In this document: piece by piece, positions 1 through 8,996 of the stretch
Layout of the letters: each line of letters begins with the position of its first letter
Numbering within the stretch: the first letter of the stretch is position 1
NCBI RefSeq assembly: GCF_947502395.1
Contig: NZ_CANMZM010000003.1
Span: 1 to 64,000 of the forward strand
Source: an uncultured Erythrobacter sp.
GTDB lineage: Bacteria > Pseudomonadota > Alphaproteobacteria > Sphingomonadales > Sphingomonadaceae
Direction: 5' to 3'
DNA length: 64,000 nt
Position numbers and translations under genes: made by a program
Notes under the pieces: generated by a model
Database searches by the model: none
What the model was told of the DNA's origin: nothing
The model's input: the letters and a program-made list of their open reading frames with translations, nothing else

Positions 1-322
1 GCCTCTTCATGGAGTCTGGAAGGCCGCCGTGAGTCGATTCAACCTGCGATGCCGAGTCATTCGTGATGCCACCGCTACTTCAGTCCCATCTCCATCCAAA
101 AAAAGCATCCAAAAGCGCCAATGAGAAAGGCAAGTCCGGGCACACTGGCCCATCCATATCTTGCAAGCGCGGGGCGCTCAGATCCGCCAACGAGCCGCCA
201 GACACGCCTCCCGTCTGGCACATCCTCCGTAAACATGGGACCACGGAACTCTGATAATCATTGGGTGCGTTCATCCATCCGCTCCAACAGCTCATCGCGC
301 CGGGCAATGCCGTTGAGCTAGC
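1..322. other. No recognisable gene at the window edge
   Basis: I looked at all frames of this stretch and found only short overlapping open frames with atypical, Ser/Arg/Pro-rich composition and no family motif. The minus-strand frame just below the glutathione-transferase-like gene could be the end of a neighbouring gene or its 3' trailer. No repeat or strong hairpin was seen. Nothing functional is claimed. Confidence 0.5.
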
Positions 323-1381
323 TTACCAATCGAGCATTCTCACTATTCCTGTTTGCGACACGGCTCGGCAGACGCGCTCCTGATCGTTACTAGACAAACC
401 AGCAAAGGCGCATTTTAGCTCGCTAAGGCACTTCCCCTGATAGCGGAATACGGGCTGGCTAAAGATACCGCCGTAGATATGCGCGTCAAAGCGTTCTTCT
501 CGGCGGTCCATCGCGGCCGCATTGGCTGTCATGTAAGGAGCGTAAGTGTTGCCGATTTCGAGGAGAAGCGGCCTTAATCGCTCCGCCACCGTTTCCAGGT
601 CAATCCAGGCATCGACGGGCTCGAACCCTGAAAGATCATCCGTGAAATCAGTCCACGCACGAAGTCGGGGCGAGACGGCATCCGCAAGCGCTTTGGAAGC
701 ATGGTCGATACCGACGAGCTGAGATAATTGTCCCTGAATCGCAAAGTCGGCGCTTGAGGGGCGCTCGCCAAACAGAAACAGTCCAGTCTCCAAGACCAAG
801 TCGAAAACACGCAGGAATTCGCGGTAGCTGCGCTCGATTGTGGGCGTATTGGCGGAAGAGGCACCTACGAGCGGCATTCTTGCAATCTGCCGCTCTGCGA
901 ACGATTTTGCACGACCTCGCCCCTCATCGGACGGTAGGGCGGGGTTATCCCAATATGTCAGAAGGCCTGATATCCAGTCGACGTGCTCATCATACGACCA
1001 GCGAAAATGAAAGACGGGCTTCGCGAGCCATTCATCCGCATAGTCTTCGATGAGGTCGTTGAGGAATGCCAGTGCCGGATCTGGAGGAATAACGGATCGA
1101 CCCTCGAAAAGGTTTTCGGTCCGCCGAACGATTGGCGTTGAATCGATTGCGGGAGAGTTGGCCTCGCCAGGATCGAAATAGACGATTGGCAAAAGCGGAA
1201 CTTTCGGCAGCACCCTGCCCGTTTGGCGAGCGGCCGGGTCGATCCAACGCACGCGATGCGGAACGCGCCGATAGCGCAAAACCGAGATAAGCTTGCGTGT
1301 GTAGGGCGAGCCCGGCGTGCCGGCCACCAGCATCGTGTCCACCTCGGCGTCGGTCGACGTGCTCTCGGATGCATCTGTCAT
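323..1381 (-). CDS. Glutathione S-transferase-like protein
   Basis: A 352-residue cytosolic protein with a GST N-terminal thioredoxin-like fold near residues 15-95 (GTPGSPYTRKLISVL, then the cis-Pro region LPKVPLLP) and an all-helical C-terminal half that includes LFLFGERPSSADFAIQGQL, the typical GST C-domain N-capping segment. It is longer than classical GSTs (about 210 residues) because of an extra C-terminal region of about 100 residues. It is probably a glutathione-dependent transferase, lyase or dehalogenase-type enzyme, but the substrate cannot be read from the sequence. It diverges from the aminotransferase operon across a 135-bp gap containing a TetR-type palindrome, so it may belong to the same regulon. 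Confidence 0.75.
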   Translation of the reverse strand: MTDASESTSTDAEVDTMLVAGTPGSPYTRKLISVLRYRRVPHRVRWIDPAARQTGRVLPKVPLLPIVYFDPGEANSPAIDSTPIVRRTENLFEGRSVIPPDPALAFLNDLIEDYADEWLAKPVFHFRWSYDEHVDWISGLLTYWDNPALPSDEGRGRAKSFAERQIARMPLVGASSANTPTIERSYREFLRVFDLVLETGLFLFGERPSSADFAIQGQLSQLVGIDHASKALADAVSPRLRAWTDFTDDLSGFEPVDAWIDLETVAERLRPLLLEIGNTYAPYMTANAAAMDRREERFDAHIYGGIFSQPVFRYQGKCLSELKCAFAGLSSNDQERVCRAVSQTGIVRMLDW

Positions 1382-1481
1382 GGCAATTCCAAACCGTTCA
1401 TTGGCACTGAATACAGGAATTATCTACAAATGCGACTCTTTGATGCTTTAAGCCTTGCCATGGCTCTGGCAGCCATCTAAA

Positions 1482-1496
1482 GCGACATCATGTTGC
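1482..1496. promoter_or_regulatory. Operator candidate A (TetR-type palindrome)
   Basis: GCGACATCATGTTGC is a near-perfect dyad (one mismatched pair) followed by ATTAAA. The same pattern GCRACA-N3-TGTYGC-ATTA recurs at 14510 and 15260, with a weaker form at 14258, all close to the tetR gene at 14540-15148. This copy ends 20 bp before the TTG start of the aminotransferase operon, a position where a bound repressor would block transcription initiation or early elongation. It could also affect the divergent GST-like gene. Confidence 0.7.
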
Positions 1497-1516
1497 ATTA
1501 AACTGCGGAGGGTTAA

Positions 1517-2932
1517 TTGGCGAAGGCCGAACTGACATCGAGAGCGAACCGGACCTTGTCGGACATTGACCGGCAGTCCTTTCTGCACCCCTTCAGTTCG
1601 ATTGCGGATCAGAAGGTGAAGGGCGCACATGTCCTGGCCCGCGGCTCGGGAGCGACGGTAACGGGCGCGGACGGTCGGCGTTTTCTCGACGGTGCGTCTG
1701 GCCTGTGGTGCGTAAATGTGGGGCATGGTCAGGAAAGCATCATTGAGGCAATGACCAAGCAGGCCCGCGAACTGGCCTTCTTCCATAATTTCAATGGCAG
1801 CGCGACGGAATCCGTTATTCGTCTGGCGGACAAGATCATCGATCTTGCACCCGACAACATTGCACGTGTGTTCTTTGGCAATTCCGGGTCCGATGCAAAC
1901 GACACCAATATAAAGCTGATCTGGCTCTATAATAACCTTTTGGGCCGGCCGCAGAAGAAGAAGATAATCGCTCGTCGGCGCGGTTATCACGGCGTCACGG
2001 TCGTGGCGGGCAGTTGCACGGGGCTGGCCAATGTTCACGCCCGCTTTGATCTGCCCATTCCGGGCATATTCCATGTGTCCGAGGCCGATTGCTATCACAA
2101 TGTCGATGCCGGTGATGAAAACAGCGAAGCGCAATATCTTTCGAAGCTGCTCAGCGAACTCGAAGATCTGATCGAGCGCGAAGGGCCAGAGACAATAGCA
2201 GCGTTTATTGCTGAACCCGTCATGGGGACGGGCGGGGTGCTCATCCCACCGACGGACTATTTCCCGCAGGTCAAAAGGTTGCTCGATAAACACGATATTC
2301 TTCTTGTGCTGGACGAGGTCATCTCCGCCTTCGGTCGGCTTGGAGACTGGTTCGGTGCAGATCGTTTCGGAGTTGAGGCCGATCTGATCACGACTGCAAA
2401 GGGCTTGACGAGCGGCTATGTGCCAATGTCGGCTTCGCTGATCGGCGAGAAGATCTGGAACGTATTCGACGAGGCGGCGGACGAGCTAGGCGCTCTAGGG
2501 CACGGCTTTACCTATTCGGGGCATCCCGTCGCAGCGGCGGCCGCGCTGGCCAATCTGGAGCTGATTGAGACACATAATCTCGTGGACGCGGCTCGTATCC
2601 AGGGCGACAGGATGCTCCGGACGTTGCAAAGTTCAATCGCAGGCCATCCCCTGGTTGGCGACGTCCGGGGGGCTGGGCTGATGATCGGGGTCGAACTCGT
2701 CGCCGACAAGTGCTCACGTCGCAATTTCGAACCTGCGCTAGGCGTCGCGAAGCGCGTGCAACTGGCCTGCCTCGAGCACGGTCTTCTGGCAAGAGCTCTG
2801 CCCACGAACGATGTGTTGGGTTTTTCCCCGCCATTCATCGTATCGGATGCCGAAATCGACGAAATGACTGAGGCTCTCAAGCAGGGCCTCGATATTGTCG
2901 CGTCCGATCTTGTCGCAGAGGGGGCTTTGTAA
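1517..2932 (+). CDS. Class III (omega) aminotransferase
   Basis: A 471-residue PLP-dependent fold-type I aminotransferase of the omega-amino acid:pyruvate/GABA group. Visible motifs are the N-terminal GASGLWCVNVGHG segment, the cofactor-phosphate region GNSGSDAND, RRGYHGVTV, the Asp of VLDEVISAFGRLG that binds the pyridine nitrogen, and the Schiff-base lysine in TTAKGLTSGY (about K295). The start is TTG, chosen because GGAGGG lies just upstream and the family N-terminus follows directly. It is the first gene of a six-gene operon and ends 1 bp before the SDR gene. It probably transfers the amino group of an omega-amino or methylamino acid arising from the pathway substrate, giving a semialdehyde for the downstream aldehyde dehydrogenase (inference). 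Confidence 0.9.
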   Translation: MAKAELTSRANRTLSDIDRQSFLHPFSSIADQKVKGAHVLARGSGATVTGADGRRFLDGASGLWCVNVGHGQESIIEAMTKQARELAFFHNFNGSATESVIRLADKIIDLAPDNIARVFFGNSGSDANDTNIKLIWLYNNLLGRPQKKKIIARRRGYHGVTVVAGSCTGLANVHARFDLPIPGIFHVSEADCYHNVDAGDENSEAQYLSKLLSELEDLIEREGPETIAAFIAEPVMGTGGVLIPPTDYFPQVKRLLDKHDILLVLDEVISAFGRLGDWFGADRFGVEADLITTAKGLTSGYVPMSASLIGEKIWNVFDEAADELGALGHGFTYSGHPVAAAAALANLELIETHNLVDAARIQGDRMLRTLQSSIAGHPLVGDVRGAGLMIGVELVADKCSRRNFEPALGVAKRVQLACLEHGLLARALPTNDVLGFSPPFIVSDAEIDEMTEALKQGLDIVASDLVAEGAL

Positions 2933-2933
2933 C

Positions 2934-3698
2934 ATGGCGGATCGGCTCAGTGGAAAAGTTGCGGTCGTCACCGGCGGCTCGCAGAACATCGGCGCAGCAT
3001 TTTCCAGGCGACTGGCGGATGAGGGTGCGCGCGTTATCATCGCAAATAGAACGCGGTCGTCGGCGCTTCGGATCCTCGAAGAGATCGAGGCGGTCGGCGG
3101 TGAAGCGCACTCGGTCGAGTGCGATGTCTCCGATCCGGAGGCCATCGAACGGGCGGCGGCGGACATTGAGGCGCGGTTCGGCGGGATCGACATCCTCGTC
3201 AACAATGCCGGGATCTATCTTCACGATCACCTCAATGACGTGACGGTCGAACAGTGGAGGACGCAGGCCGACATCAATTTGGCGGGCGTGTTGTTCTTCA
3301 GCAAGGCGGCCGCTGATCAAATGAAGCGAAAGGGTCGCGGTCGAATCATCAACATCGGCTCCGCTTTCGGGCAGGACGGGTTTCAGGGTGCGAGCATCTA
3401 TGCGGCAACGAAGGCAGGGGTCGCGCAGATGACCAAAGTGCTGTGCCTGGAGCTTCGCGATTTCGGCATCACCGTAAACTGCATAGCGCCGGGCTGGATC
3501 GCCACCGACATGAATGCCGCCATGCGCGCGGATCCCGAAGGGGAGTTTTCCCGCCGCGCCCGTGAGCGTTTCGGAGGCGACGGAGTGTGGATGGAGCCTG
3601 AGGAGTTGGCTGGCGCACTGGTATTTCTCGCGTCGGACGACGCCGCTTCGGTCAACGGAGTGGTCTTGCCGGTCGACAAAGGTTGGGCGGCGTACTGA
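2934..3698 (+). CDS. SDR-family oxidoreductase
   Basis: A 254-residue short-chain dehydrogenase/reductase. The Rossmann nucleotide site is VVTGGSQNIGAAF, followed by NNAG, the catalytic Ser in INIGSAFGQ and the YAATK Tyr/Lys pair, then PGWIATDM. N-R-T after the second beta strand suggests NADP(H) preference, though this is weak. ATG at 2934 is chosen over an upstream in-frame start because it follows the aminotransferase stop by 1 bp and gives the normal SDR N-terminus. It ends 2 bp before the hydantoinase A gene. Likely role: oxidation or reduction of a hydroxy/keto intermediate; substrate unknown. Confidence 0.9.
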   Translation: MADRLSGKVAVVTGGSQNIGAAFSRRLADEGARVIIANRTRSSALRILEEIEAVGGEAHSVECDVSDPEAIERAAADIEARFGGIDILVNNAGIYLHDHLNDVTVEQWRTQADINLAGVLFFSKAAADQMKRKGRGRIINIGSAFGQDGFQGASIYAATKAGVAQMTKVLCLELRDFGITVNCIAPGWIATDMNAAMRADPEGEFSRRARERFGGDGVWMEPEELAGALVFLASDDAASVNGVVLPVDKGWAAY

Positions 3699-3700
3699 CG

Positions 3701-5779
3701 ATGCGGCTTGCGACCGATACCGGAGGCACGTTCACCGATCTGGCGGTAGAGGAAAGTTCGGGCGATGTTCGGCTTTTCAAAGCCCCGACAACGCCTGATA
3801 ATCCCGCCCGCGGGGTCATCGATGTGCTGGGCAAAGCGGCGGAGAGTTTCGACTGTTCGCTTGCCGCTTTGCTGGCGAATACCAAGTCCTTCGTGCATGG
3901 AACGACCCATGCGCTCAACGCGCTTGTTACGGGCAACACCGCGCGAACCGCTCTTATCGTTACGAAGGGCCATCCGGACATCCTGACTTTGCGCGAGGGT
4001 GGCCGGAGTGACCCATTCGACTTCTCGATCGCTTATCCCCGCCCGTTCATACCTCGATCGCTGACATTCGAAATCGCCGAACGCATCGGGCCGACCGGAG
4101 ACATCGTGGGGCCCCTCGATCTGGATCACGCCCGCGCGACTATCAAAGAATTGTCGGGCCGCGACGTCGAAGCGGTCGCGGTTTGCTTCCTTTGGTCGGT
4201 CGCCAACGGAAGCCATGAATGCGCTGTCGAGAGCATGTTAGCGGAGCAACTTCCGGGCATTCCAGTGTCGCTTTCGCACCGGGTGAATCCCATTTTGCGC
4301 GAATATAGACGCGCAGTCGCAACAGCTATCGACGCGTCACTCAAACCCGTGATGTCGACCTATCTTGGAGACCTTGAGAGCGCACTAATTGAGGCCGGCT
4401 ATCACGGGCCGATCCACGTTCTGACCTCGCAGGGAGCGATGACGGATATCGGGGAGATGGTCAGCACCCCGATCCTTTCGGTCAATTCGGGTCCTTCTAT
4501 GGCTCCAGTGGGAGCGCGGGCGGTCATCGCCACGGAGTATCCAGATCAAGAAGGCGACACGGTCATCTTCGACACAGGCGGGACCACCTGCGATGTGAGC
4601 CTGATCCGATCGGGGAGAATTCCGCGGACTCAGGAATGCTGGCTCGGGTCGCCCTTCCGCAGCGACATGACCGGGTTCCCTTCGGTCGATGTAAGGAGCG
4701 TCGGGTCCGGTGGCGGATCTATTGCCAGTGTTGACGGCGGTGGCGTGCTTCGCGTCGGTCCGCAGAGCGCCGGCGCAATCCCTGGTCCAGCCTGCTACGG
4801 GCTCGGCGGCGAGAATGTCACGGTGACCGATGCCGCCCTGCTTCTAGGTTATATTGACCCCGCCAATTTTCTCGGCGGCGCTCGGGCGCTCGATATCGCC
4901 GCGGCGACGACCGCCTTGGAGGAGAAGGTTGCGCGCCCGCTGGGTCTTGACAATGACGCTGCTGCCTTTGCCATTCTGGAGGTTGCGACCGAACATATGG
5001 TTCAGGCCATCAACGACATTACGACTAAACAGGGAATCGATCCGTCCAAAGCGATATGTGTTGGTGGCGGTGGTGCGGCGGGACTGAACGCCGGGGCAAT
5101 CGCGCGCCGTCTGGGCTGTCGCCGGTTGGTCCTCCCGATGGCTGGCGCGGCGCTCAGTGCGTTCGGCGCAATTGAGGCGAGGGTATCAAAGGAGTTTCGC
5201 CGCGTCTGGCGCGCGCACACGAGAAACTTTGACCAAGCGACTGCGTCGGTGCTTCTTGCCGATCTGAAAGGGGCGTGCATTTCGTTCGTCGACAAAGCGA
5301 GTCCGGGTGCAAAGCCCGACATCTCTTTCAACGTGCAGGCGCGATATCCCAACCAGATTTGGGAAATCGATGTCGAGATTGATGCGGATTCTATTTCATC
5401 GGGCTCGATCGATCAATTCAAGTCAGCCTTCCACGAAGAGCACGAGCGTCTCTTCGCCTATTGCGAACCCGAATCTCACATCGAAATCCTGTCATGGAGC
5501 GCCCTTGCTGAGATCCCGAATGATCGTGCCGACAGCGACACATCGCTTGCTTCAAGTCAGCCGCAGATGCAGCGGCGTTCGGTTTTCATCCCGGAATCCG
5601 GCCGCACCCTCATTCCGGTTTTAGCGATGACGGCGCTTCCCCCGCAGGAAACAATCGAGGGTCCCGCGATCGTCGAGACCGACCTCACGTCGATCTATAT
5701 CGAACCTGGCACTTCCTATTTCCGCTCTGCGGCGGGGAACCTTGTCGTATCGCCGTTCGGTTTGCAGGATACCGTTTGA
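3701..5779 (+). CDS. Hydantoinase/oxoprolinase subunit A (HyuA-like)
   Basis: A 692-residue member of the HyuA/acetone carboxylase beta/5-oxoprolinase A family. The ASKHA-type ATP-binding fold is visible in LATDTGGTFTDLAV at the N-terminus, VIFDTGGTTCDVSLI near residue 290 and VGGGGAAGLNAGAIARRLG near 455-473. These enzymes couple ATP hydrolysis to opening of cyclic imides or lactams (N-methylhydantoin, 5-oxoproline) or to carboxylation of ketones, always with a B subunit. The start is ATG 3701, 2 bp after the SDR stop. The stop TGA overlaps the ATG of the B gene by one base, so translation is probably coupled and the subunits are made together. The exact substrate is not predictable. Confidence 0.9.
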   Translation: MRLATDTGGTFTDLAVEESSGDVRLFKAPTTPDNPARGVIDVLGKAAESFDCSLAALLANTKSFVHGTTHALNALVTGNTARTALIVTKGHPDILTLREGGRSDPFDFSIAYPRPFIPRSLTFEIAERIGPTGDIVGPLDLDHARATIKELSGRDVEAVAVCFLWSVANGSHECAVESMLAEQLPGIPVSLSHRVNPILREYRRAVATAIDASLKPVMSTYLGDLESALIEAGYHGPIHVLTSQGAMTDIGEMVSTPILSVNSGPSMAPVGARAVIATEYPDQEGDTVIFDTGGTTCDVSLIRSGRIPRTQECWLGSPFRSDMTGFPSVDVRSVGSGGGSIASVDGGGVLRVGPQSAGAIPGPACYGLGGENVTVTDAALLLGYIDPANFLGGARALDIAAATTALEEKVARPLGLDNDAAAFAILEVATEHMVQAINDITTKQGIDPSKAICVGGGGAAGLNAGAIARRLGCRRLVLPMAGAALSAFGAIEARVSKEFRRVWRAHTRNFDQATASVLLADLKGACISFVDKASPGAKPDISFNVQARYPNQIWEIDVEIDADSISSGSIDQFKSAFHEEHERLFAYCEPESHIEILSWSALAEIPNDRADSDTSLASSQPQMQRRSVFIPESGRTLIPVLAMTALPPQETIEGPAIVETDLTSIYIEPGTSYFRSAAGNLVVSPFGLQDTV

Positions 5780-7572
5780 TGACCGCTAGTCCCGTAGAGC
5801 TACACGGAGCACAGCTGGCGGTGCTCATTGCGCGCCTCGAAGGCATAGCGCGCAAGATGACCAACACCCTGTTCCGCACCGGACGCTCGGGCGTGTTGAA
5901 CCGAGCCCGCGATTTTTCATGCTGCATAGTGACGGCCAATCATGAGTTGATCGCATCCGCCGACGCGCTGCCGATCCATGTCTTGATCGGTCCGGACATG
6001 ATGTCCGTGGCGACCAAGGAGTTTCATCCGAATTTGGTGCGCGGCGACGCCTTTCTGAACAATTCTCCGTATCACGGTTGCTCGCATGCAGCCGATCACA
6101 CCATCTTGGTACCGGTTTTTGACGACACCGAAACGCATCGGTTCACCGTACTCGTGAAAGCGCACCAGGCCGATATCGGTAATGCCGCGCCTACCACTTA
6201 CCGGGGTGATGCCCGGGACATATACGAAGAAGGCGCGCTCATCTTCCCATCGGTGAAAGTTCAGTCTGGCTATGAGGACATAGACGACATCGTCCGCATG
6301 TGCCGGATGCGCATCAGAGTGCCGGATCAGTGGCATGGCGATTTCCGGGCAATGATGGGTGCCGCGCGCATCGGCGAGCGCGAAGTTGAGGCTATGGGAC
6401 GCGACGTTGGATGGTCCGTCCTGCAAGCGTTCGCCGAACAATGGCTCGATTACAGCGAAACGCTCATGAGCGAGGCTATTGCGCGTTTGCCGGCGGCGGA
6501 AAGCACTGGTGCCAGCCGACATGACCCGATGCCCGGAACGCCTCCCGAAGGTGTGGAGATAAAAGCGCGGGTGGCTATCGATCCGGCTGAGCGTCGCATC
6601 GCCGTCGACCTTCGCGAGAATCCCGATTGCTTGCCTTGCGGACTGAATCTCAGTGAAGCTTGCTCCAGAACGTCGGCTTTGGTCGGCATCTTCAACTCTA
6701 TCGGCGGCGGTGTCCCACGCAATGCGGGAAGCTTTCGGCGTGTCGACATTCAGTTGCGAGAGAATTGTGTCACCGGGATCCCGCTTCATCCGACAAGTTG
6801 CTCGGTGGCAACGACCAATATTGCGGATCGCGTGACGCACGCTGTGGAGTTAGCGATTGCGAGGGTCGCCGAGGGTCATGGGCAAGCCGAGTGCGGCGCC
6901 GCCCAGCCTCCGTCTTGCGCGGTCGTGTCTGGGACCGACCCCAGAACCGGCACAGCGTTCATCAACCAGCTTTTTCTCGGCTGCACTGTCGGCGCCGGTA
7001 CCCCCTGGGGCGATGCTTGGCTCACATACACGCATGTAGGCAACGGTGGCATGAGCTTCATCGACAGTGTCGAGATCGACGAGCTTCATCACCCCATCTG
7101 CGTGTTCGAACGTCGCTTGATGCCTGATACGGAAGGTGCGGGTACCTTTATTGGCGCGCAAAGCCTGAAGGTCGCCTTTGGTCCCGTCGGGTGCGATCTG
7201 GAGGTCAGCTATGTGAGCGACGGCGTCCACAACCCTCCCATGGGGGCAAGAGGCGGTGGAACGGGAGGCGCGGCTGGCCAATACCGGATCGACGCCAACG
7301 GGAACCGGCATGAATTGGACGGCTGCGCTAGCGTCGTTCTGGGTGACGGCGAGCAGATCGTCTCGATTAGCGCGGGAGGCGGGGGATATGGCGACCCGCG
7401 CCGACGGGAGACGGGCCTTGTTGAGCGCGATGTCGAAGAGGGGCTTCTCAGCCCAGAACGGGCGCGCCGAGTCTATGGCTTCTGCATCGATGACGCCTCG
7501 ACGGCCTCAACCCCTGCTGCAGCTCATGAAATTTCGGGGGAGAATCAGGAACAAGGTGGCGGAAATGTATGA
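5779..7572 (+). CDS. Hydantoinase/oxoprolinase subunit B (HyuB-like)
   Basis: A 597-residue HyuB-family protein, partner of the upstream A subunit. Family features include VLNRARDFSCCIVT, the metal/active-site region LNNSPYHGCSHAADHTIL, HQADIGN, and the C-terminal glycine-rich PMGARGGGTGGAAGQY. A TTG one codon earlier is possible, but ATG 5779 (TGATG overlap with the A gene) fits coupling. The 3' end overlaps the aldehyde dehydrogenase start by 8 bp. Together A and B should form a cytosolic ATP-dependent amidohydrolase or carboxylase. In this context an opened lactam or hydantoin could feed the aminotransferase and the semialdehyde dehydrogenase (inference). Confidence 0.9.
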   Translation: MTASPVELHGAQLAVLIARLEGIARKMTNTLFRTGRSGVLNRARDFSCCIVTANHELIASADALPIHVLIGPDMMSVATKEFHPNLVRGDAFLNNSPYHGCSHAADHTILVPVFDDTETHRFTVLVKAHQADIGNAAPTTYRGDARDIYEEGALIFPSVKVQSGYEDIDDIVRMCRMRIRVPDQWHGDFRAMMGAARIGEREVEAMGRDVGWSVLQAFAEQWLDYSETLMSEAIARLPAAESTGASRHDPMPGTPPEGVEIKARVAIDPAERRIAVDLRENPDCLPCGLNLSEACSRTSALVGIFNSIGGGVPRNAGSFRRVDIQLRENCVTGIPLHPTSCSVATTNIADRVTHAVELAIARVAEGHGQAECGAAQPPSCAVVSGTDPRTGTAFINQLFLGCTVGAGTPWGDAWLTYTHVGNGGMSFIDSVEIDELHHPICVFERRLMPDTEGAGTFIGAQSLKVAFGPVGCDLEVSYVSDGVHNPPMGARGGGTGGAAGQYRIDANGNRHELDGCASVVLGDGEQIVSISAGGGGYGDPRRRETGLVERDVEEGLLSPERARRVYGFCIDDASTASTPAAAHEISGENQEQGGGNV

Positions 7573-8995
7573 GAAGTTCGGGTTGTATATCGCCGGCGAG
7601 TGGCGACAGACTGTCGAGTCATTCGAGGTGTTCGATCCTGCCACCGAAGAAGCTCTTGGCACCGTCCCTTCCGCGTCCGAACAGGATATCGAAGCGGCGA
7701 TAACGGGTGCCGTGTCGGCAGCCAGCAGCTGGCGAGCGACCGCTCCCCGGGAGCGGAGCGCACTTCTTCGCAATGCCGCAGGGTTGGTCCGCGCAAGGCT
7801 TGACGACTATGCAAGGATCATGACGTTGGAATCGGGCAAGCCGCTCGATCAGTCGAAAGCAGAATTCGCCGGCGCCGCCGACTATTTTGATTGGTATGCC
7901 GAAGAAGCAAGGCGGATCTATGGGCAAGTGATCGATCTCGGCGCTGGCAACGCTCGCGTCTCGGTCCGATACGAACCGGTTGGTCTCGTCGCGGCGTTCA
8001 CCGCCTGGAATTTCCCCGCACTCCTGCCGGTCCGCAAGATCGCAGCCGCTCTTGCTGCCGGGTGTCCGGTCATCCTGAAGCCGGCGTCGGAATGTCCTGG
8101 GTCGGCCATGGCATTGGTTGAGGCGCTCCACGAGGCGGGATGTCCGCCAGGGGTGGTGGGTCTTCTAGCGGGATCGTCCGCCCTTATTTCGGGAAAGTTG
8201 ATTGACGACCCGCGGGTTCGCAAGATTTCGTTCACCGGTTCCACCGAGGTAGGCAAATCGATCCTCAAGCGGGCCGCCGGAACCGTGAAGAAGGTTTCGA
8301 TGGAACTCGGCGGACACGCGCCGGTTATCGTCTGCAGTGACGCGGATCCCGAGTTCGCAGGGCGGATGGCCGCGCAGGTGAAATTTCGCAATGCAGGCCA
8401 GGTCTGCATTTCACCTAGCCGATTTTACGTACATGGCTCGCTGCACGAGAGGTTCAGCCGCTCGTTCGCCGACTATGCGCGCGGTCTTGTCCTCGGGCCG
8501 GGTATGCAGGATGGCGCTGAAATGGGTCCGCTCGCCAGCAAACGGGGTCTAGCCCATGCCGAGCGGCTGGTCGACGACGCGGTTTCGGGTGGCGCTGATC
8601 TCCTTGCGGGTGGTGGACGGCCGGCGCGCTTCAACAAGGGTTGGTATTTCGAGCCAACGGTTCTGGACAACGTGCCGGACGATGCGGCGGTCATGCGGGA
8701 GGAGCCCTTCGCTCCCGTCGCACCGATCGCTCCCTTTTCGGACCTCGACGAAGCCTTGGCTCGTGCGAACGATACACCTTACGGACTGGCCGCATATGTC
8801 TTCACGCAATCGCTCTCAACGGCCAATCGGGTATCGGAGGAACTGCAGGCTGGCATGGTCGGCGTGAACGACCTCTTATTGAGCACCCCCGAGGCGCCTT
8901 TTGGCGGGATCAAGGAGAGCGGTATTGGCCGCGAAGGCGGCGCACTTGGAATCTATGATTACCTCGAACCCAAATATGTGAAGACGGCTTTGTGA
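7565..8995 (+). CDS. NAD(P)-dependent aldehyde dehydrogenase, succinate-semialdehyde type
   Basis: A 476-residue ALDH. Motifs: FTAWNFPALL and LKPASECP (cofactor and lysine), FTGSTEVGK, the catalytic Glu in SMELGGHAP, and the nucleophilic Cys in NAGQVCISPSRF (about C281). The ESGIGREGG tail is typical of GabD-like semialdehyde dehydrogenases. A longer open frame extends upstream inside the HyuB gene, but ATG 7565 gives the family N-terminus (YEKFGLYIAGEW) and is preceded by AAGGTGG. It overlaps the HyuB gene by 8 bp and ends 1 bp before the dehydratase ATG. It probably oxidises the semialdehyde produced by the aminotransferase to a dicarboxylate. Confidence 0.92.
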   Translation: MYEKFGLYIAGEWRQTVESFEVFDPATEEALGTVPSASEQDIEAAITGAVSAASSWRATAPRERSALLRNAAGLVRARLDDYARIMTLESGKPLDQSKAEFAGAADYFDWYAEEARRIYGQVIDLGAGNARVSVRYEPVGLVAAFTAWNFPALLPVRKIAAALAAGCPVILKPASECPGSAMALVEALHEAGCPPGVVGLLAGSSALISGKLIDDPRVRKISFTGSTEVGKSILKRAAGTVKKVSMELGGHAPVIVCSDADPEFAGRMAAQVKFRNAGQVCISPSRFYVHGSLHERFSRSFADYARGLVLGPGMQDGAEMGPLASKRGLAHAERLVDDAVSGGADLLAGGGRPARFNKGWYFEPTVLDNVPDDAAVMREEPFAPVAPIAPFSDLDEALARANDTPYGLAAYVFTQSLSTANRVSEELQAGMVGVNDLLLSTPEAPFGGIKESGIGREGGALGIYDYLEPKYVKTAL

Positions 8996-8996
8996 G

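Noticed and set aside
1448..2293. Long minus-strand open frame (281 codons) opposite the aminotransferase
   Set aside because: It lies antisense to a gene with complete family motifs and has no recognisable domain; high-GC codon bias explains the open antisense frame.
5917..6840. Minus-strand open frame of 307 codons opposite HyuB
   Set aside because: Shadow of the HyuB reading frame; no motif and Arg/His-rich composition typical of antisense translation.
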